From Canna indica (taxonomy: Eukaryota > Streptophyta > Magnoliopsida > Zingiberales > Cannaceae), in contig CP136894.1 in the NCBI GenBank assembly GCA_034359265.1, forward strand, positions 34,626,501-34,690,500: DNA of 64,000 bases, read 5' to 3'. A program made the position numbers and the translations under genes. This document shows positions 7,999 to 20,243 of this stretch, in pieces. Numbering within the stretch: the first letter of the stretch is position 1; every line of letters begins with the position of its first letter. A model generated the notes under the pieces. That model worked only from the letters and a program-made list of their open reading frames with translations. It made no database searches and was not told the origin of the DNA.

Positions 7999-10193
7999 CA
8001 TTAGGGAAGGGACTTGGCCTATGAAATACCTGGGAACCCAAATAGATGCCAAGAGGCTGGATGTTAATCATCAGAGCATTATCATTGACAAGGCATTGGG
8101 GAGAATGGAGAACTGGGCCAGCAAACATGTTTCTCAAGCTGGGAAAATAATTTTACTGAATTCTGTCATAAATTCAATGCCCATTCACACTCTCTCATCT
8201 ACTTGGTTAAATGAAAAGGTGTCCAACAGATTCAACAGTATATCAAGGAAATTCTTATGGAGGGCAAAGCTAAATAAAAAGTCTGTGCATCTTCTGAACT
8301 GGGATATTGTCACTGCAAGCAAATTTAGAGGTGGTTTGGGTGTAAAAGATATCAATCTTACAAAACTGTCCATCAAAGCAAGGAAAATCCTGCCTTTCTT
8401 GAATAAAAAGGGCAGCATCTGGTCTAAGATATTAAATAAGAGATGCAAATTATCATCCTTGGTCTTGCTTGAATACAACAAAGTTTTCCTGAACTTTCAG
8501 ATGCCTACACAAAGCTATTTTAGAGCTTAGAAATGGACTAAAAAAGAAGATTGGGAATGGGAAGGATACTGGCATCATTTGGGATCCCTGGATAAGTTGT
8601 TTTCCCTTATCTAAATGGCCAACATTCTTAAATGTTGAGAAAATAAAGGATTACTCAAAAGTTTCTGAGCTGATTAACAATGGAAATTGGAATTTGGTCT
8701 TATTAAGGGAGCTTTTTGGAAGTACTCATGCAGATATCATCTCGCAAATTTACATACCTAAACAGAAGGCCAATGATAAATGGGTTTGGGTTTTGAATCC
8801 AGAAGGAAAGCTTAGCTATAAGTCTGCTTATAATTTTTTGAAAGATAGAACCAATCCAGAGATAAGCACTGATTTGAAATGGCAAATCCTTTGGCAATCT
8901 ACTACTCTACCAAAAATAAAAATCTTTGCTTGGAAGCTCCTTTGGAAGAGATTGCCTACTTCTCACTATATCTCAAGCTTCAGTAGTGTTGCCCCCACGT
9001 CTTGTTATCTATGGAAGGACAAGGATGACAGCTTGAGTCATATTTTCTTCAATTGCTCAGTTTCTGCACAATTTTGGTCCAAGGCTGGGAACATTACAAA
9101 TTACAATTTCAGCAACTACAGCAGTTGGGAAAATGGTAGCTGGCTTGATGAGGGAAGTGGTTTAGAGGAAGTCAGTAGAAACAAACTGATTGGTTTTATT
9201 GCTGCTGGCTTTTGGCACATTTGGAAAAGTAGAAACAGTATTTGTTTCAGGAACAAGAATGCTGGCATTGACACTCTGGTTTGCAAAGCTTTAGCTGATG
9301 TTTGTGATTCATCTTCGGACTCAGGTAACCCAATTACTATCCAAAGTAATACCTGCAGAAACAAGTCTTTGGACACTGATAATAGCTTTCATTACCAAGG
9401 GGTAATTTGTAATAGGATATTCTGTGATGCTGCCTGGAACAAAGAGAATAATATTGCTGGGTTGGATTTCTTTGGATTAGATAAAAGCAACAATCTGATA
9501 TTTGAAACCTCTAGTTCAAGATTTGCAAGCTCCCCTCTACAGGCTGAGCTATGGTCCTTATACTTAGCTACTGTCAAGGCAAAAGATCTTAATATGAAGG
9601 ATATCATTTTCTTCTCAGATTGTAGTATGGCAATTAGAATGTTGAATAAAGATTGCAAGAGTCCCTGGGACCTAAAGGATTTGGTTGCCGACATCTTGTT
9701 CACAGCTGATGCTTTAGGATCAGTAAAATGGTTTCATATCAAGAGAACTCAAAATGTAAAAGCCCATGATCTTGCCAGGAAATGCTATCTAGAGCAGGTG
9801 CATATTACGAAGCTGCAATCACCATCCTGCTCTTTGAACACTCATGTGATCACTGGTAATCCTATTCAAATCAATCATACTTGGCTTGGAAATAATCAAT
9901 CTCTTCCTTTGATGGACAACGATACTTTTGCAGTGGATTTTCACCATTCGATTGAAGTCTTCCACGAAGCAATGCCCCCAGATTCTAGTTATGAAATCCC
10001 AAAGGAGCAATCTTGTTTAAATCTATCTGTTGCTATGCCTTTTATTTTCAATAGTTCAATTTCAAGTGTAAAGACTCAGTTTGCTCTTGATATAAATAAA
10101 TTGAGCACTAACGAGGAATATACCTCTGCTTATAATGTTGGCGAGGAATGCACGGCCATGGCCCAATGCTCCCTCTACCCAGCTAGTGAGTAA
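7999..10193 (+). pseudogene. LINE (L1-type) ORF2, 3' part: RT thumb, zf-RVT, RNase H
   Basis: LINE sequence resumes at 7999 in the frame left at about 1343 (the block MKYLGTQID follows RT in plant L1 elements). The ORF from 8021 breaks by a frameshift at about 8505-8515 and continues in another frame to 10193. The second part contains the zf-RVT region (about 8850-9090, with CX-spaced Cys and FNCSVSAQFW). It then has an RNase H domain with four plausible catalytic acidic residues, in FCDAAWN, QAELWSLYLA, FFSDCSMAI and VKAHDLARK (about 9420-9780). The last 140 residues match nothing I recognise. Such elements retrotranspose by target-primed reverse transcription. This copy is dead. Confidence 0.92.
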
Positions 10194-10646
10194 AGTGAAA
10201 AAAAAAATGGATCCCAACAGGTTTTTCATTGGCCATGACAGGAGCTCTCTAGATTGGCATAGACTTTGAGTAATGTTGGATTCTTTTAATTATAATACAA
10301 AAAGGATTACGAAAAAAATCTAACTTGAGTGAGATAAGTTAACATATCATCTCCATCGTAACATGATCCAAGCTCCCATTGGTTCAAACCATAAACTTTA
10401 TAATCAAATTAAACATGCATATATTTTGGTTGGTAAGATAGAAAAAACAACAAAAATATGGAGTTAACATATCATCTCCATCGTCCGCAATCTGATACAC
10501 AAATATGAAGGAACTGTACAGCACTAACACAGCAATAGTCTTCCAAGGAAGATGTCAGTTTACATTTGAAAACTCCAAGCAAAATTAGATACACTGGTTT
10601 TGCAACCACGCAAAAGGCTAAAAGTGGCTTTTTTGAAATTTGAAAC
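10194..10646. other. LINE 3' end and downstream flank of the WD40 gene; 23-bp direct repeat
   Basis: The LINE tail probably ends near 10315 in A-rich sequence. A perfect 23-base direct repeat (10337-10359 and 10462-10484) flanks a 102-base insert with an A-rich end. This looks like a target-site duplication around a small retroposed piece. The rest, up to the stop codon of the minus-strand gene at 10647, would be that gene's 3' untranslated region. No poly(A) signal is obvious. Confidence 0.6.
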
Positions 10647-10857
10647 TTACTTTTTTGTCCAAAAGAAGACCTTTCCACCAGCAGTGGCGCAAGCTAGAGA
10701 GCCTATTTGATATGGATGTGCAGCAAACCTGCAAGGTATTGAAGTCATATACTCGCTCACTAGAGATGTTCCTTTTTTTGGGTCCGTGGAAATAACATCA
10801 ACTGCTCTTTTCATATTCCCTAGGAAAAGATAGGAGTCATCCCATCCCCAAATTGCT
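10647..10857 (-). CDS. WD40 gene exon 4 (terminal)
   Basis: The acceptor AG is at 10859-10858. The exon encodes the last propeller blade, with CRFAAHPYQIG and GGKVFFWTKK followed by TAA at 10649-10647. The stop is embedded in AAAGTAAGT, a perfect donor consensus, so an alternative isoform splicing away the stop is possible. The protein length and propeller closure favour the stop. Confidence 0.87.
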
Positions 10858-13800
10858 CTGTAGGATCAGCAACTTCATCAGACTAATCATGCTCTCGATA
10901 AATACAATTCTATATACTATATATAATGTAGATGTGCAATTTATTCTAATTTATCAAGTTACACAAACATCAAGATGACATGCAGGTTCAGGAGTTCAAA
11001 AGTTATGCCCAAAAATATTTATTAGTTTTGACTCATTATGACTGTAGCAATTCTCCTGCTAGTAAGGATTTATCATCTCCATGACAGAAGCTCACTAATG
11101 GATCACATGTAAGAACTGGAAACCACATTCATCAACTTATCCGTGGATATACGCAGTGTTATGAACAAATTCTGAAAAGATTTACTTAAGTGCCGAGTAA
11201 GAGGGGTCGAAAAAATGAAATCTTGATTATGCCTTTGAATTGGCTGAATTTATGTCGAATAACCATTTGAGCTTTAATTCTGTGCCTGTTTGGTTGGGCT
11301 GCAAATAGATCTATTTGCAGCAAATGGTTGTTAAGTAGTCATAACAAATATAAAAAACATGGTTCATTTACATGCTTATTTGCCACAAATTCATTTGCAG
11401 CATCTCCTAATCCAAACATGTCCTAGACCTGTACGAACTTAATGCACAATAACCTTGACCAGAAAGTATAAACTAGTATTAACTGAAGATGGTTTGGGCT
11501 TGCAGAGCAAAAAATTACATAAAAGTATATACAAAACATATTCTAACACATGCCACCCAAATATCGCCGATTCCAGAAAAAATTTGAAGTCATAAGGTCC
11601 AAAGTGAGCAAATATGTATTATGCTCTAGACTATAAATATTTAATAATATGTAATCCAATCTATCTCAATCATAATTGATTTGTATGAATATCTATCTCA
11701 TACATTATTAAGGTGTCCAGAACCAAATTTGAACCAATGACATGAAGAGCATAATATGTTATAGTCTCGAGCATCTGTACCATTCTTCGAGGATCGTCCT
11801 AGTAGGTTACTTTTGTCTATGTCAATTAAAGGAACTAAGAAATAGTAAAAACTTTTTTCTAATAAGTGTAAAGATAACGACGTGGATTGTGAATGGTTCA
11901 ATATTTTCCATATATGTTCATTTGTACCAATGTTATTAATAGGTGCTCGGCCGCTCGCCTAGGCGCCCAGGTGAGGCCCGAGTGCCTAAATACCATGTGA
12001 GGCGGGCGCTTTTGTCTGGACACCACACATTCGTACAATTTTCCGAGGATTGTCCTAGTAGATTATTTTTGTCTTTGTCAATTAAAGGAACAAAGATTCT
12101 TCATTTCAGAACTTAGAACTTTGATTTCGGAACAAGTTCTGACTTCTGATTTCAGAACTTGTTCTAACTCATATTTGATAATTTGTAATCAGAACTTTGA
12201 TTTCAGAACTTGAAATCTGAAATGAGAAACTATTTCAGAACTTGTTCTCACTCAAAAAAATATATCTCCCACCTCAATTAAGTCAATCCACATATTGGGC
12301 TTGGGTCAATGTCCTCAAGTTCACTCGCCCACAAGTGAGGACCTTGGCGCCTTGAGGTACCTAAAGCCTCGTGACAACACTGATTTGTATGAGTATTTCA
12401 TCTATCCAAGTTGGAATAAGATCCAAGGATTCTAGATCCAATCCGTTTGTGAAAGTATAGAGTGGATGGGAAAGATAGTTAATTTTGCTTAAATTGAGTC
12501 ACTGATGAAAATATAAAAAAAAGGATAAATACTTGAGAGGTAAAATGGGGTTTATATTGGGATAGAGGTACTTGAACCCTCACAATTACTAAAGATGACA
12601 ATTCCATTACTATAAATTTCATTATTGGCAGTGACATGTAGTATTGTTGGCACCACTTACTTGAATAGAACTCATAGATGACAAGCCAAGCAACGCAAAC
12701 ACTTTGACCTCGTTCGGTATGGGAGTTTTCTATCCCACATCATGGGATTAACATAGAAATTAGAAAAAATCCGTATTTAGTTACCATTAGAATAGAAATC
12801 CAGAACCTAACTCATGTAGTTACAACCCCATCAAGGTGAAATTACAAAACCCACTGAGGAGATAGGATTTGCAGCTTGCCCATACTCTCAATTTTGATAT
12901 TTCTATTTTCCCTAAAAGATAATACATTAGGAAATCTGAAAATAAGAAAGTACATGCAATTTAAAAATATATAGATATGATATAATAATACAATATGAAC
13001 TACATAATATAAAAACATATTGTTATAATATAATATCATAATGCATACAGTTTATATGGTAGTATCTATTATATGTAGTTTATTATTATTATCTAAAAAT
13101 TATTGAAATCAGTATAGATTATAGTTATTTTTCCCAGAATTTCCTATACTTTCAGACTTCCGAGTAGATAGTAAACATGACTTTTCAAGAATCAGTTTCC
13201 AACAAATAACTTTCTTGATGTTATTTGGATCCGGATACCAAATGAGGACTTTAAAACAAAATAGTATCTTTTTAATAGCACAGGTGAACACAGTTTTGTG
13301 TTGGATAAGATGGTAGATCCAGCAATTTACACTATAATTTCTAACCATCAAAAAATGGTCTTTGAAGGTTTTGAACTAAAAAAAACATAGAATCAACTTG
13401 CAAGCAGAAACTATTTTACCTGAATGATGATAACCATCTTCCAGTCTGATTGTCATGTTGAATCATTGATAAATTATCAAAGTTGACACCACTCAGAATT
13501 CCAACCTTGTCATCAATGCTGCAGCAGTAGTTTGTGTTAAATAAAAGATTAGTCAGTTACAAGGACATAACAGATTCTTTTAACAAGCAAAAAATCCAGT
13601 GATATAGTTTAAAGAATATATCTATACTAAAAGCACAATTAACCATAGCAAGATATAGAAAGAATCTTTAAAATTGCCAAAATTCATTACTCTTCGTTGA
13701 AGATCTTTTTTGCACTTCTTTAACAAAAAGGAGAGGAAGCCAACCAAAAAAAGCATCAGAAGCTAGAAATGTCTCACTAATCATCAATCTTTCAAAACAA

Positions 13801-16797
13801 AGCAGAATCATTTAACATCTAAGAGGAAATGGAAGAAGAAAAATATGCAAAATAATCAAGGAAAGTTCCAACTAAAAGAAACTTACCAAGGATAAATAAA
13901 ATGTCCTCAGTACCATTAGAAGTGGTCAAAAACAAACTATCATGATATATCCTAGACTTGTCACTTTATCTTATGCATATGATTACTGTTATGGTACTAT
14001 AAAATTGGCAATTGATGGGAAGGGAAGGAATGAGGGATAGGTAGGGTTCAATTAAGGAGATAACCTAAGACTTTGTAGAGGCAAGCTTTAAGGCCCTATT
14101 TGGATAAAACATGTAGGAGGGAAGATTGGAGGAGAGGAAGAGAAAGAAGAGGGAAGAGATAAGAATGATAGGTTCTCTTCTCCTCTTCGGATAGGAGAAA
14201 AAAAAAGAAACATGAGTTCCCTTGTTTGACTAGAATAAATAAAATAGAGACAATACAAGGGAACATTAATTTATAATTCAGAAATCAAAGGAGGTCTCTT
14301 CTAATTGCACGAGCTATTGTCAAAAGTATAGGGTTGAGTAAGAAATTATAGCTGTACATGGGTGTCTAACTGTCTATGTTTTCTTCCTTAAAAGTTAGTA
14401 GTGAAAGTCACGAAAATGTGGAGCAGGTGCATTAGGAATTATAAATGGCTCGTTGTAGAAAGTGTGGTTTTACATTGCTGCAAAAGAATTGAAATTTGTG
14501 CAATGCATAAACATTAATTAGTTAGTATTTATGAAATCCTGAGAACCATATAAATAATTACAAAAACTTCAGCTACCTAACTGATTCATTGTTTTGTTTG
14601 ACCAAAATGAAATGATAAGAATAATGACAGTAGCTTACAGATTATTTTGTTGTAGAAATTAATGATTCCATGAGATATGTTAACTAAGGAAATCCAGCAA
14701 CATTGCAGGCCACTTAATTCATTTCTATAAATGTATATATGGTCAACATTTACTCAAACATAATCAGAATCAATCAATCATCATCAATAAGATTAAGGCA
14801 GATTAGCAATAACCTTGTTGTTGCAAGATGGATTCCACCAGGTGAGAAATATGCAGAATGAACAGCCCTTTTATGCTGAACGGCTTTTAAACTTTCTGGT
14901 TGGTGTGTTTTCAATTTTCTCAAGTCCCATATGCAGGCTGTTCCATCTGTTGAACTAGTAGCTATCATGTTAATGTTCACTGGATTAAAATCAATTGTAT
15001 TAATCCTCTGTTCATGCAAGTACCAAGCACTTGATATTTTTCCTGTCCGTTCATCCCAAAGTTTTAAGTCACCTGCTGCCTCCCCAAAATAAATGGAGCT
15101 AACATTATCTGGTGGGTGACAGATTGAATATATAAGATAGTCACTGGAGTAAACCATATTAAAAGTCTCCTTTTGAACATCCATCAAACGGATAAGTCCA
15201 TCATAGCTGCAAGTGAAAATCTGCTCAAGACAGAATATTAGGGTGTAAGCTAAAAATAAAAATTAAAGATCAACTATACCATAAGCATTGAGAAATATCA
15301 TGCCAAACTCAGGTATAAGATAAAAACCATGGGTTTTCCTACAGAATTATGTACTATTTCATTATTTCATAATGCTTGTTTTCAAATTAAACAGTAAGGA
15401 ATATCCAATATCTGGTGCTTTTAGGTTAGTCCAATATCAAAAGTTCAAAACTAACAGAAGGGCCATGAGCATGTGGAAACAAAGCATCTGTTTTATTCAC
15501 CTTTGTTCCTGTTGTGTGTAGTTGTGATGTCTAAAGCAACATATACTGTAAATATATTTCAGAATGATGAGTTATCATTGTGAGCATGAGGATCACAACA
15601 ATAACAAAAATTATCTCAGTATAACACACTGATGATGCTAAACTAACATAATGGTTTCAAATTTTACATTGATAAATAAAGTTATGGAACGAGCAATCTG
15701 ATGAACCACAAAAAAAAAGAACAAAAAATGTTTTTTTCTTACTGATATATCTGAAAGAGCAGATTCAAATACAGAAAGAAGCACAGTTAAATACAGAGCA
15801 AAAGGAACAATGGAAAGAAATGTAAAAAAAGTGATTGACTATAATGAACTGTCCAATAGCTTCAGTACATATCTGAAAGTAAACAGATATGTTAAATTAT
15901 AAACTGCAAGAAGTAAAACATGAATAAGTAACATAGCTTGAATCATCAGAACCAAACAAGTCACTTTTAAGCACACACCCCAGTGATACCCGAATAAAGA
16001 TAATTAAGGTTACACTTCGAGAACTAATATGAACAGGTTTATATATTGAACCATCAGAAACAACAAAATAGTGGTAAATCATGGTATGAGGAAGAATTAG
16101 ACATTCTCACCTTTGTAGAAGACAATGAGTGGACCGAGATCCCGGAAACAGGAGCTGAATGTGGATCATAAACATAAACCCCATCTTCTTCTCCTTCCTC
16201 GGCGTCCACATCCCAAAACCCCACATGCCCTAGCTTATCCCCTGTCACGATCACAGTTCGATCAACAAATGGCAAGAACTGGACCGTCAGTATTCTCCCC
16301 TTTAATACCTTCTTGACGTTCTCCTCCTTCAGCATCAAATCCCTTTTCGGATTAATTGAATCTTCCTCCTTCTCGCCTTTCCCAATACTTAAACTTGGTC
16401 TATCGGTCGCGTTCAAAATTGCTTCGATCAGATAACGGTCTGATGAATTAGGCCCCTCCACGAACGCGTCACAGAGAAGGAGTGGCCCCTGCTTGCTGCG
16501 GGGGTCGGGACCATCGGGCTGCGAAGGGGTCTTGGGATGGTGATCGTGAAGGGGCGCTTCAGGAGGGAGACCGCGGTGGCGAAGTGAGCGACGGACGACG
16601 ACGGGGGTTTCGAGGCGAGGCTTCTTCTTCTTTTTTTCATCTTTCTTGGGCTTCTTCGAGTAGACCGGAGAACGCTTGAGGGAGGCAGCAAGGTTGGAGG
16701 CCTTACGATGGACCATTAGGGAGGCCATCATCTCTTCGTTACGTCGGATGTTCTCCAGCCGCCGCCGTTCGTATTCCGTCAGCGTTGCGGCCGCCAT
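10647..16797 (-). CDS. WD40-repeat protein, WDR76/DDB2-like (four exons, 467 residues)
   Basis: Spliced minus-strand exons are 16797-16111, 15220-14814, 13518-13420 and 10857-10647 (1404 coding bases including TAA). All introns are GT-AG: donors AAG|GTGAG, AAG|GTTATT and CAG|GTAAAA, acceptors GCAG, CTGCAG and TACAG, with phases 0, 2 and 2. The N-terminal ~140 residues are basic and low-complexity with a lysine-rich nuclear-localisation-like run. The WD40 propeller then begins at VLKGRI. WDER (283-286) and WDLR (327-330) fit the WDxR/DWD box that docks on DDB1. Plant WDR76-like proteins (for example the DROUGHT SENSITIVE 1 family in Arabidopsis, from memory) have this layout. The likely role is nuclear substrate receptor of a CUL4-DDB1 ligase or chromatin-associated protein. 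The initiator ATG has G at +4. Confidence 0.87.
11284..11422. mobile_element. Small hAT-like MITE in intron 3
   Basis: Imperfect terminal inverted repeats begin TGTTTGG and end CTGCAAAT on both sides (11287-11306 and 11393-11419, inverted). The element is about 140 bases. It lies in intron 3 (10858-13419) of the WD40 gene. No clear 8-bp target duplication was seen. Confidence 0.5.
13420..13518 (-). CDS. WD40 gene exon 3
   Basis: The 99-base exon lies between CTGCAG and CAG|GTAAAA. Its first base completes a Ser codon with exon 2 and its last two bases form an Arg codon with exon 4. It encodes the DDKVGIL strand segment typical of WDR76/DDB2-type propellers. Confidence 0.87.
14814..15220 (-). 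CDS. WD40 gene exon 2
   Basis: The acceptor AG is at 15222-15221 and the donor GT at 14813-14812. Its 407 bases are read in phase 0 from IFTCSYDGLIRLMDV and end in phase 2. It carries WD units with SYDG, WDER and STDGTACIWDLR. A nearer AG at 15208-15207 would shift the frame and is not used in this model. Confidence 0.88.
16111..16797 (-). CDS. WD40 gene exon 1
   Basis: This exon encodes 229 codons from ATG at 16797 to the donor at 16110-16109, ending in phase 0. It is GC-rich in its first 300 bases, as is common for monocot first exons. It encodes the basic N-terminus and the first WD unit (GHVGFWDV). Confidence 0.88.
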
Positions 16798-17410
16798 TGC
16801 AGTCGCCAGAGAGAGAGAGGAGGGTAAAATTGAGGCGGCACGGGAAAAAATAAATAGGACGGCGGGCGAATCAATATTTCAGAGAGAGAGAGAGGAAGCA
16901 AAATTACGGCAGCGCGGGAAATAAGCGGCGGGCGAATCAAGTCGGATCGAGGTCGGATCTTACTAAGATCCGGCACTTATATGTTTGTGTGTTTGCCTCA
17001 AACGACAGCACTAGTCCAGTAATCCGATTACTTATATGTTTTACAAAAGGTTGATTATTAAATATATTTGGATTTTTTTTCTCACAGCAATACGATACTT
17101 TAATTTTTAATTTACTTTAATTATATTTCACGGAGGCATCAATTTCACTGTGTGAATGCTAATGTGATGTGTGGATGAAAGTCTACTTAGCATTTTTAAG
17201 TAAAATTAAAAAATATCACATCATCAATTTTTTTAAAAAAATTATAATATTATTTACGTAATATTTGAATTTCTTTTCAAATATATTTCAGTCTTTTTAT
17301 CAAATTATTATCAATTTGATCAATAGAATGTTTAGTGACAATGCTGGCGTTAATTAGAAGTCTAGTCAACATCCCTAAATAAATTTAAAATTAATAAATG
17401 TCATGTCACT
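16798..17410. other. WD40 gene 5' flank and intergenic sequence
   Basis: The first 150 bases upstream of the start codon contain two short GA-rich runs (about 16809-16822 and 16881-16893), plausible 5' untranslated or core-promoter sequence. Beyond 17000 it is AT-rich with no gene visible. Confidence 0.5.
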
Positions 17411-17750
17411 AAATCTTTTAAAAAAAGTTATTAGATGAAAATAATTCTAACTTTCGTGAATTTCTCAATTTTAGTCAATTCTTTAATTGATCTAAATTGT
17501 ATATAAGAAATTTAATATTAGTTTCAATAATAACCCTCTACCAGCTAACCATGATATCGCTCGTTAATTTGCTGACATGGCGATGATGAAATAATTTTTA
17601 AATATCGTCACGTCAAAAGAGATTCACGTAGATTTAAGAGTTATTAAACGAAAATGACTCCAACTTTCACGAATTTTTCAATATTGGTCAATTCTTTGAT
17701 TTGTCTCAATTGTATATAAGAAGTTTAATATTGGTTCAAATAATAGCCTC

Positions 17751-17774
17751 ATATATATATATATATATATATAT
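17751..17774. repeat. (AT)n microsatellite
   Basis: Twelve AT units lie at the inner edge of the left fold-back arm. Confidence 0.9.
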
Positions 17775-17975
17775 CATCAAACATCACACTACATACTCAT
17801 ATATACATCACACTGAACTATGCTGATATATATTGAAACATCATACTATACTGAATCATACACCATAAAAAATACAGCACTATAATAGTGTTATCATTAT
17901 GATATATTAATTTCAAAAGATACTTCATTTTTTATAGTATGGTGTTATTAGTATAATATATCAATGTGGTGTTTA

Positions 17976-18788
17976 TACTACAACAAATTGAACAGATGGG
18001 GACATCCTTTTTTTCTTAAGGACGCTCTTTTGTGTCGCTAATTAACTCACCGACACAATTTACAAGCGTCTCAAATCATTGTGTCCCAAAAAACATTCAA
18101 GACGCAAAGGCCCCGGTGTGAGTGATTTCTAGCGGAGATGCATTTTAGTTGCGCCTCAAATGCAACTCGCAACGCTTTAATTAATAGCGTCGATGATTTC
18201 TAACAAAAACACTTTCTAGTTGTGCTTATGGGTAAAATTAAGCAAAGGAGTCGAGCCTGAGCTAGGCCTTGGCCCAGCTCAACTCAATTATATTTTACTC
18301 AAAGCTTGAACCAAGCTGAGCTTTAACTTACTAGAACCAATTAGGTTTGCACATTTTATCTTTTAAGTTATGCATATATATACATCCATATTTATAATCA
18401 AATAGTCAAGTCCATTTTGAGAAGTCTTTAATGTGGGACTATTGTTGCATCCCATATAATCAAATGGTAAGTTATTTTTGAGAAGTTTCCATTGTGGGAC
18501 TATTGTTGCATCTCATATAACCAAATTGAGACGCTATAGAAAAATATGTCCCTAATTGGGAAAATTGAGACGCCGTGAAAAAAATACGTCCCTAATTTTT
18601 GAGACGCTCAAAATAAAGCGTCCCTAATTGAAAAAAAATCGAGACGCTATGGTAAATGTGTCCCTAATTGTAGTTGAGAAAATGACACTTTTTAAAGCGT
18701 CCCAAATAATGAGGGTTTTAAAAAATTCGGCAATGCTAATAAAAGCGTCCCCATAATTGTGTCTTTAAAAGACTTTTTTCTTGTAATG
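17976..18788. mobile_element. Non-autonomous CACTA-like element, TSD TTA
   Basis: Ends are TACTACAAC on the left and CTTTTTTCTTGTAATG on the right, matching the plant CACTACAAGAAA type terminus. A 3-bp target duplication TTA flanks it (17973-17975 and 18789-18791). Subterminal repeats of GAGACGCT / GCGTCCCTAATT in both orientations occur throughout, as in CACTA elements. It is 813 bases long and has no ORF. Confidence 0.85.
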
Positions 18789-19509
18789 TTATCAGTATGG
18801 TGTTATCAGTATGATATATCAGTTCCAAACGATACTTCATTTATTTATGGTGTTTTATAGTATTTGATGGTATTTTTGAAACGGATGTATTTGATGTTTC
18901 AATATAGTGCTATATTTTTTATGATGTAATTTTGATCGCGTATGTTTCAATATAGTATGATGTTTTAGTATTTATGATAGTGTATTTGATGTTATCAGAT
19001 TGAAGTGTTCTTTTTCTTTTTGATACTGCTGACATTAGTATAGTGTAGTATGGTGTATATATCAATGTTGTACAGTATGATGTTTGATGGTACATATATA
19101 TCAGTGTGCAATGTGGTGTTTAATGGTACATATATATAGGGACATTATTTGAACCAATGTTAAACTTCTTATATACAATAGAGACCAATCAAAGGATTGG
19201 CCAAAATTGAGAAATTCGCAAAAGTTGATGTCATGTTCATCTAATAACTCTTAAATCTAAATGGATCCCTTTTGACGTGGTGATATTTAAAAATTACTTT
19301 CGGATCACCACGTCAGTAAGTTAACGTACGACATCACGGCTAGCTGATGGGGGGCCATTATTGGAACCAATGTTAAACTTCTTATATACAATTGAGACTA
19401 ATCAAATGATTGATCAAAATTGAGAAATTCACGAAAGTTGAGGCCATTTTCGTCTAATAACCTTTTAAAAAATCATATTATCCTTTTCTTTTTCTTAATA
19501 TGCATCAAC

Positions 19510-20243
19510 TATGGGTGAGCAAAAAAGATTAAAAATTCGGTAACTGAAAATCAGTCCAAAATTAATCAAACCAAATTTTTCGATTAACCGATCCGACGAT
19601 TTTGATTTCATTTTTTGGGTCATGGTTAATAGTTAGTCCACGGTTAACCGAATCATATAAATAACATTTTAATTTTTACACCCGTAAAATTTTTCTTTTT
19701 ATATTTTCTCTCCAGAACTTATATAAAGTAATACATTGAAATATTATTTAAATTATATCTCATTCTCCAAAACATGACCAATTGTATAGATATATATTAT
19801 TTAAATATGAATAAATATTACAAAACTCTAGCTCCAAAATATTATAATATGTATTTATTACTAAACAAATATTTAAATATTTTTTCTTGTTTCAATCGTA
19901 TATTTATTGTTGTGTGTATTTATTATTGGAATGTATCTAATTCTTGCGATTATTTATAAGGATATTATCATTCTTTTGATTTTTTATTTATGAGTATTAT
20001 GCTTGGTTTATACTTTTTATTTTGAAGTACTTTCAACAAGTGAAAAGGATTTTACAATTTGTATAATTTTATTATTTTTATAAATTAATTTTTTTATTGA
20101 TTAATCAAATCGCAAAAATCAAAATCAGAGTACCGGTTAACACAAGTTAATGGTCTAGTTTATGATTAATGATTTTAAAAACTGGTGTTAATCTATTAGT
20201 TAAAACATTAATAGACCGGTTGACCGGTCCATGCTCACCCCTA
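19510..20243. mobile_element. hAT-like non-autonomous element
   Basis: The left end TATGGGTGAGCA and right end TGCTCACCCCTA are inverted repeats of the widespread plant hAT terminus TAGGGGTGAGCA. The flanking octamers share only their last five bases (TCAAC), so the target duplication has decayed. Inside, subterminal CGGTTAACCG-type motifs recur in both orientations. The centre is AT-rich without ORFs. Confidence 0.75.

Larger units (their letters stand above)
17411..19471. mobile_element. Fold-back DNA element with ~330-bp inverted arms
   Basis: The left arm (about 17411-17750) and right arm (about 19139-19471) are long imperfect inverted repeats. Each contains the block reading AATTTCTCAATTTT plus TATATAAGAAGTTTAA. 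The centre consists of repeats of a GATATATCAGTATGGTGTT-like unit, into which a CACTA-like element is inserted. Long arms without a transposase suggest a non-autonomous Mutator-like or fold-back element. No coding capacity was seen. Confidence 0.75.

Noticed and set aside
14086..14235. Possible MITE in intron 2 beginning GGCCCTATTTGG
   Set aside because: No convincing inverted right end was found.
15207..15208. Alternative acceptor AG for WD40 exon 2
   Set aside because: It would put exon 2 out of frame with exon 1. The AG at 15221-15222 keeps the frame and gives a complete WD motif.
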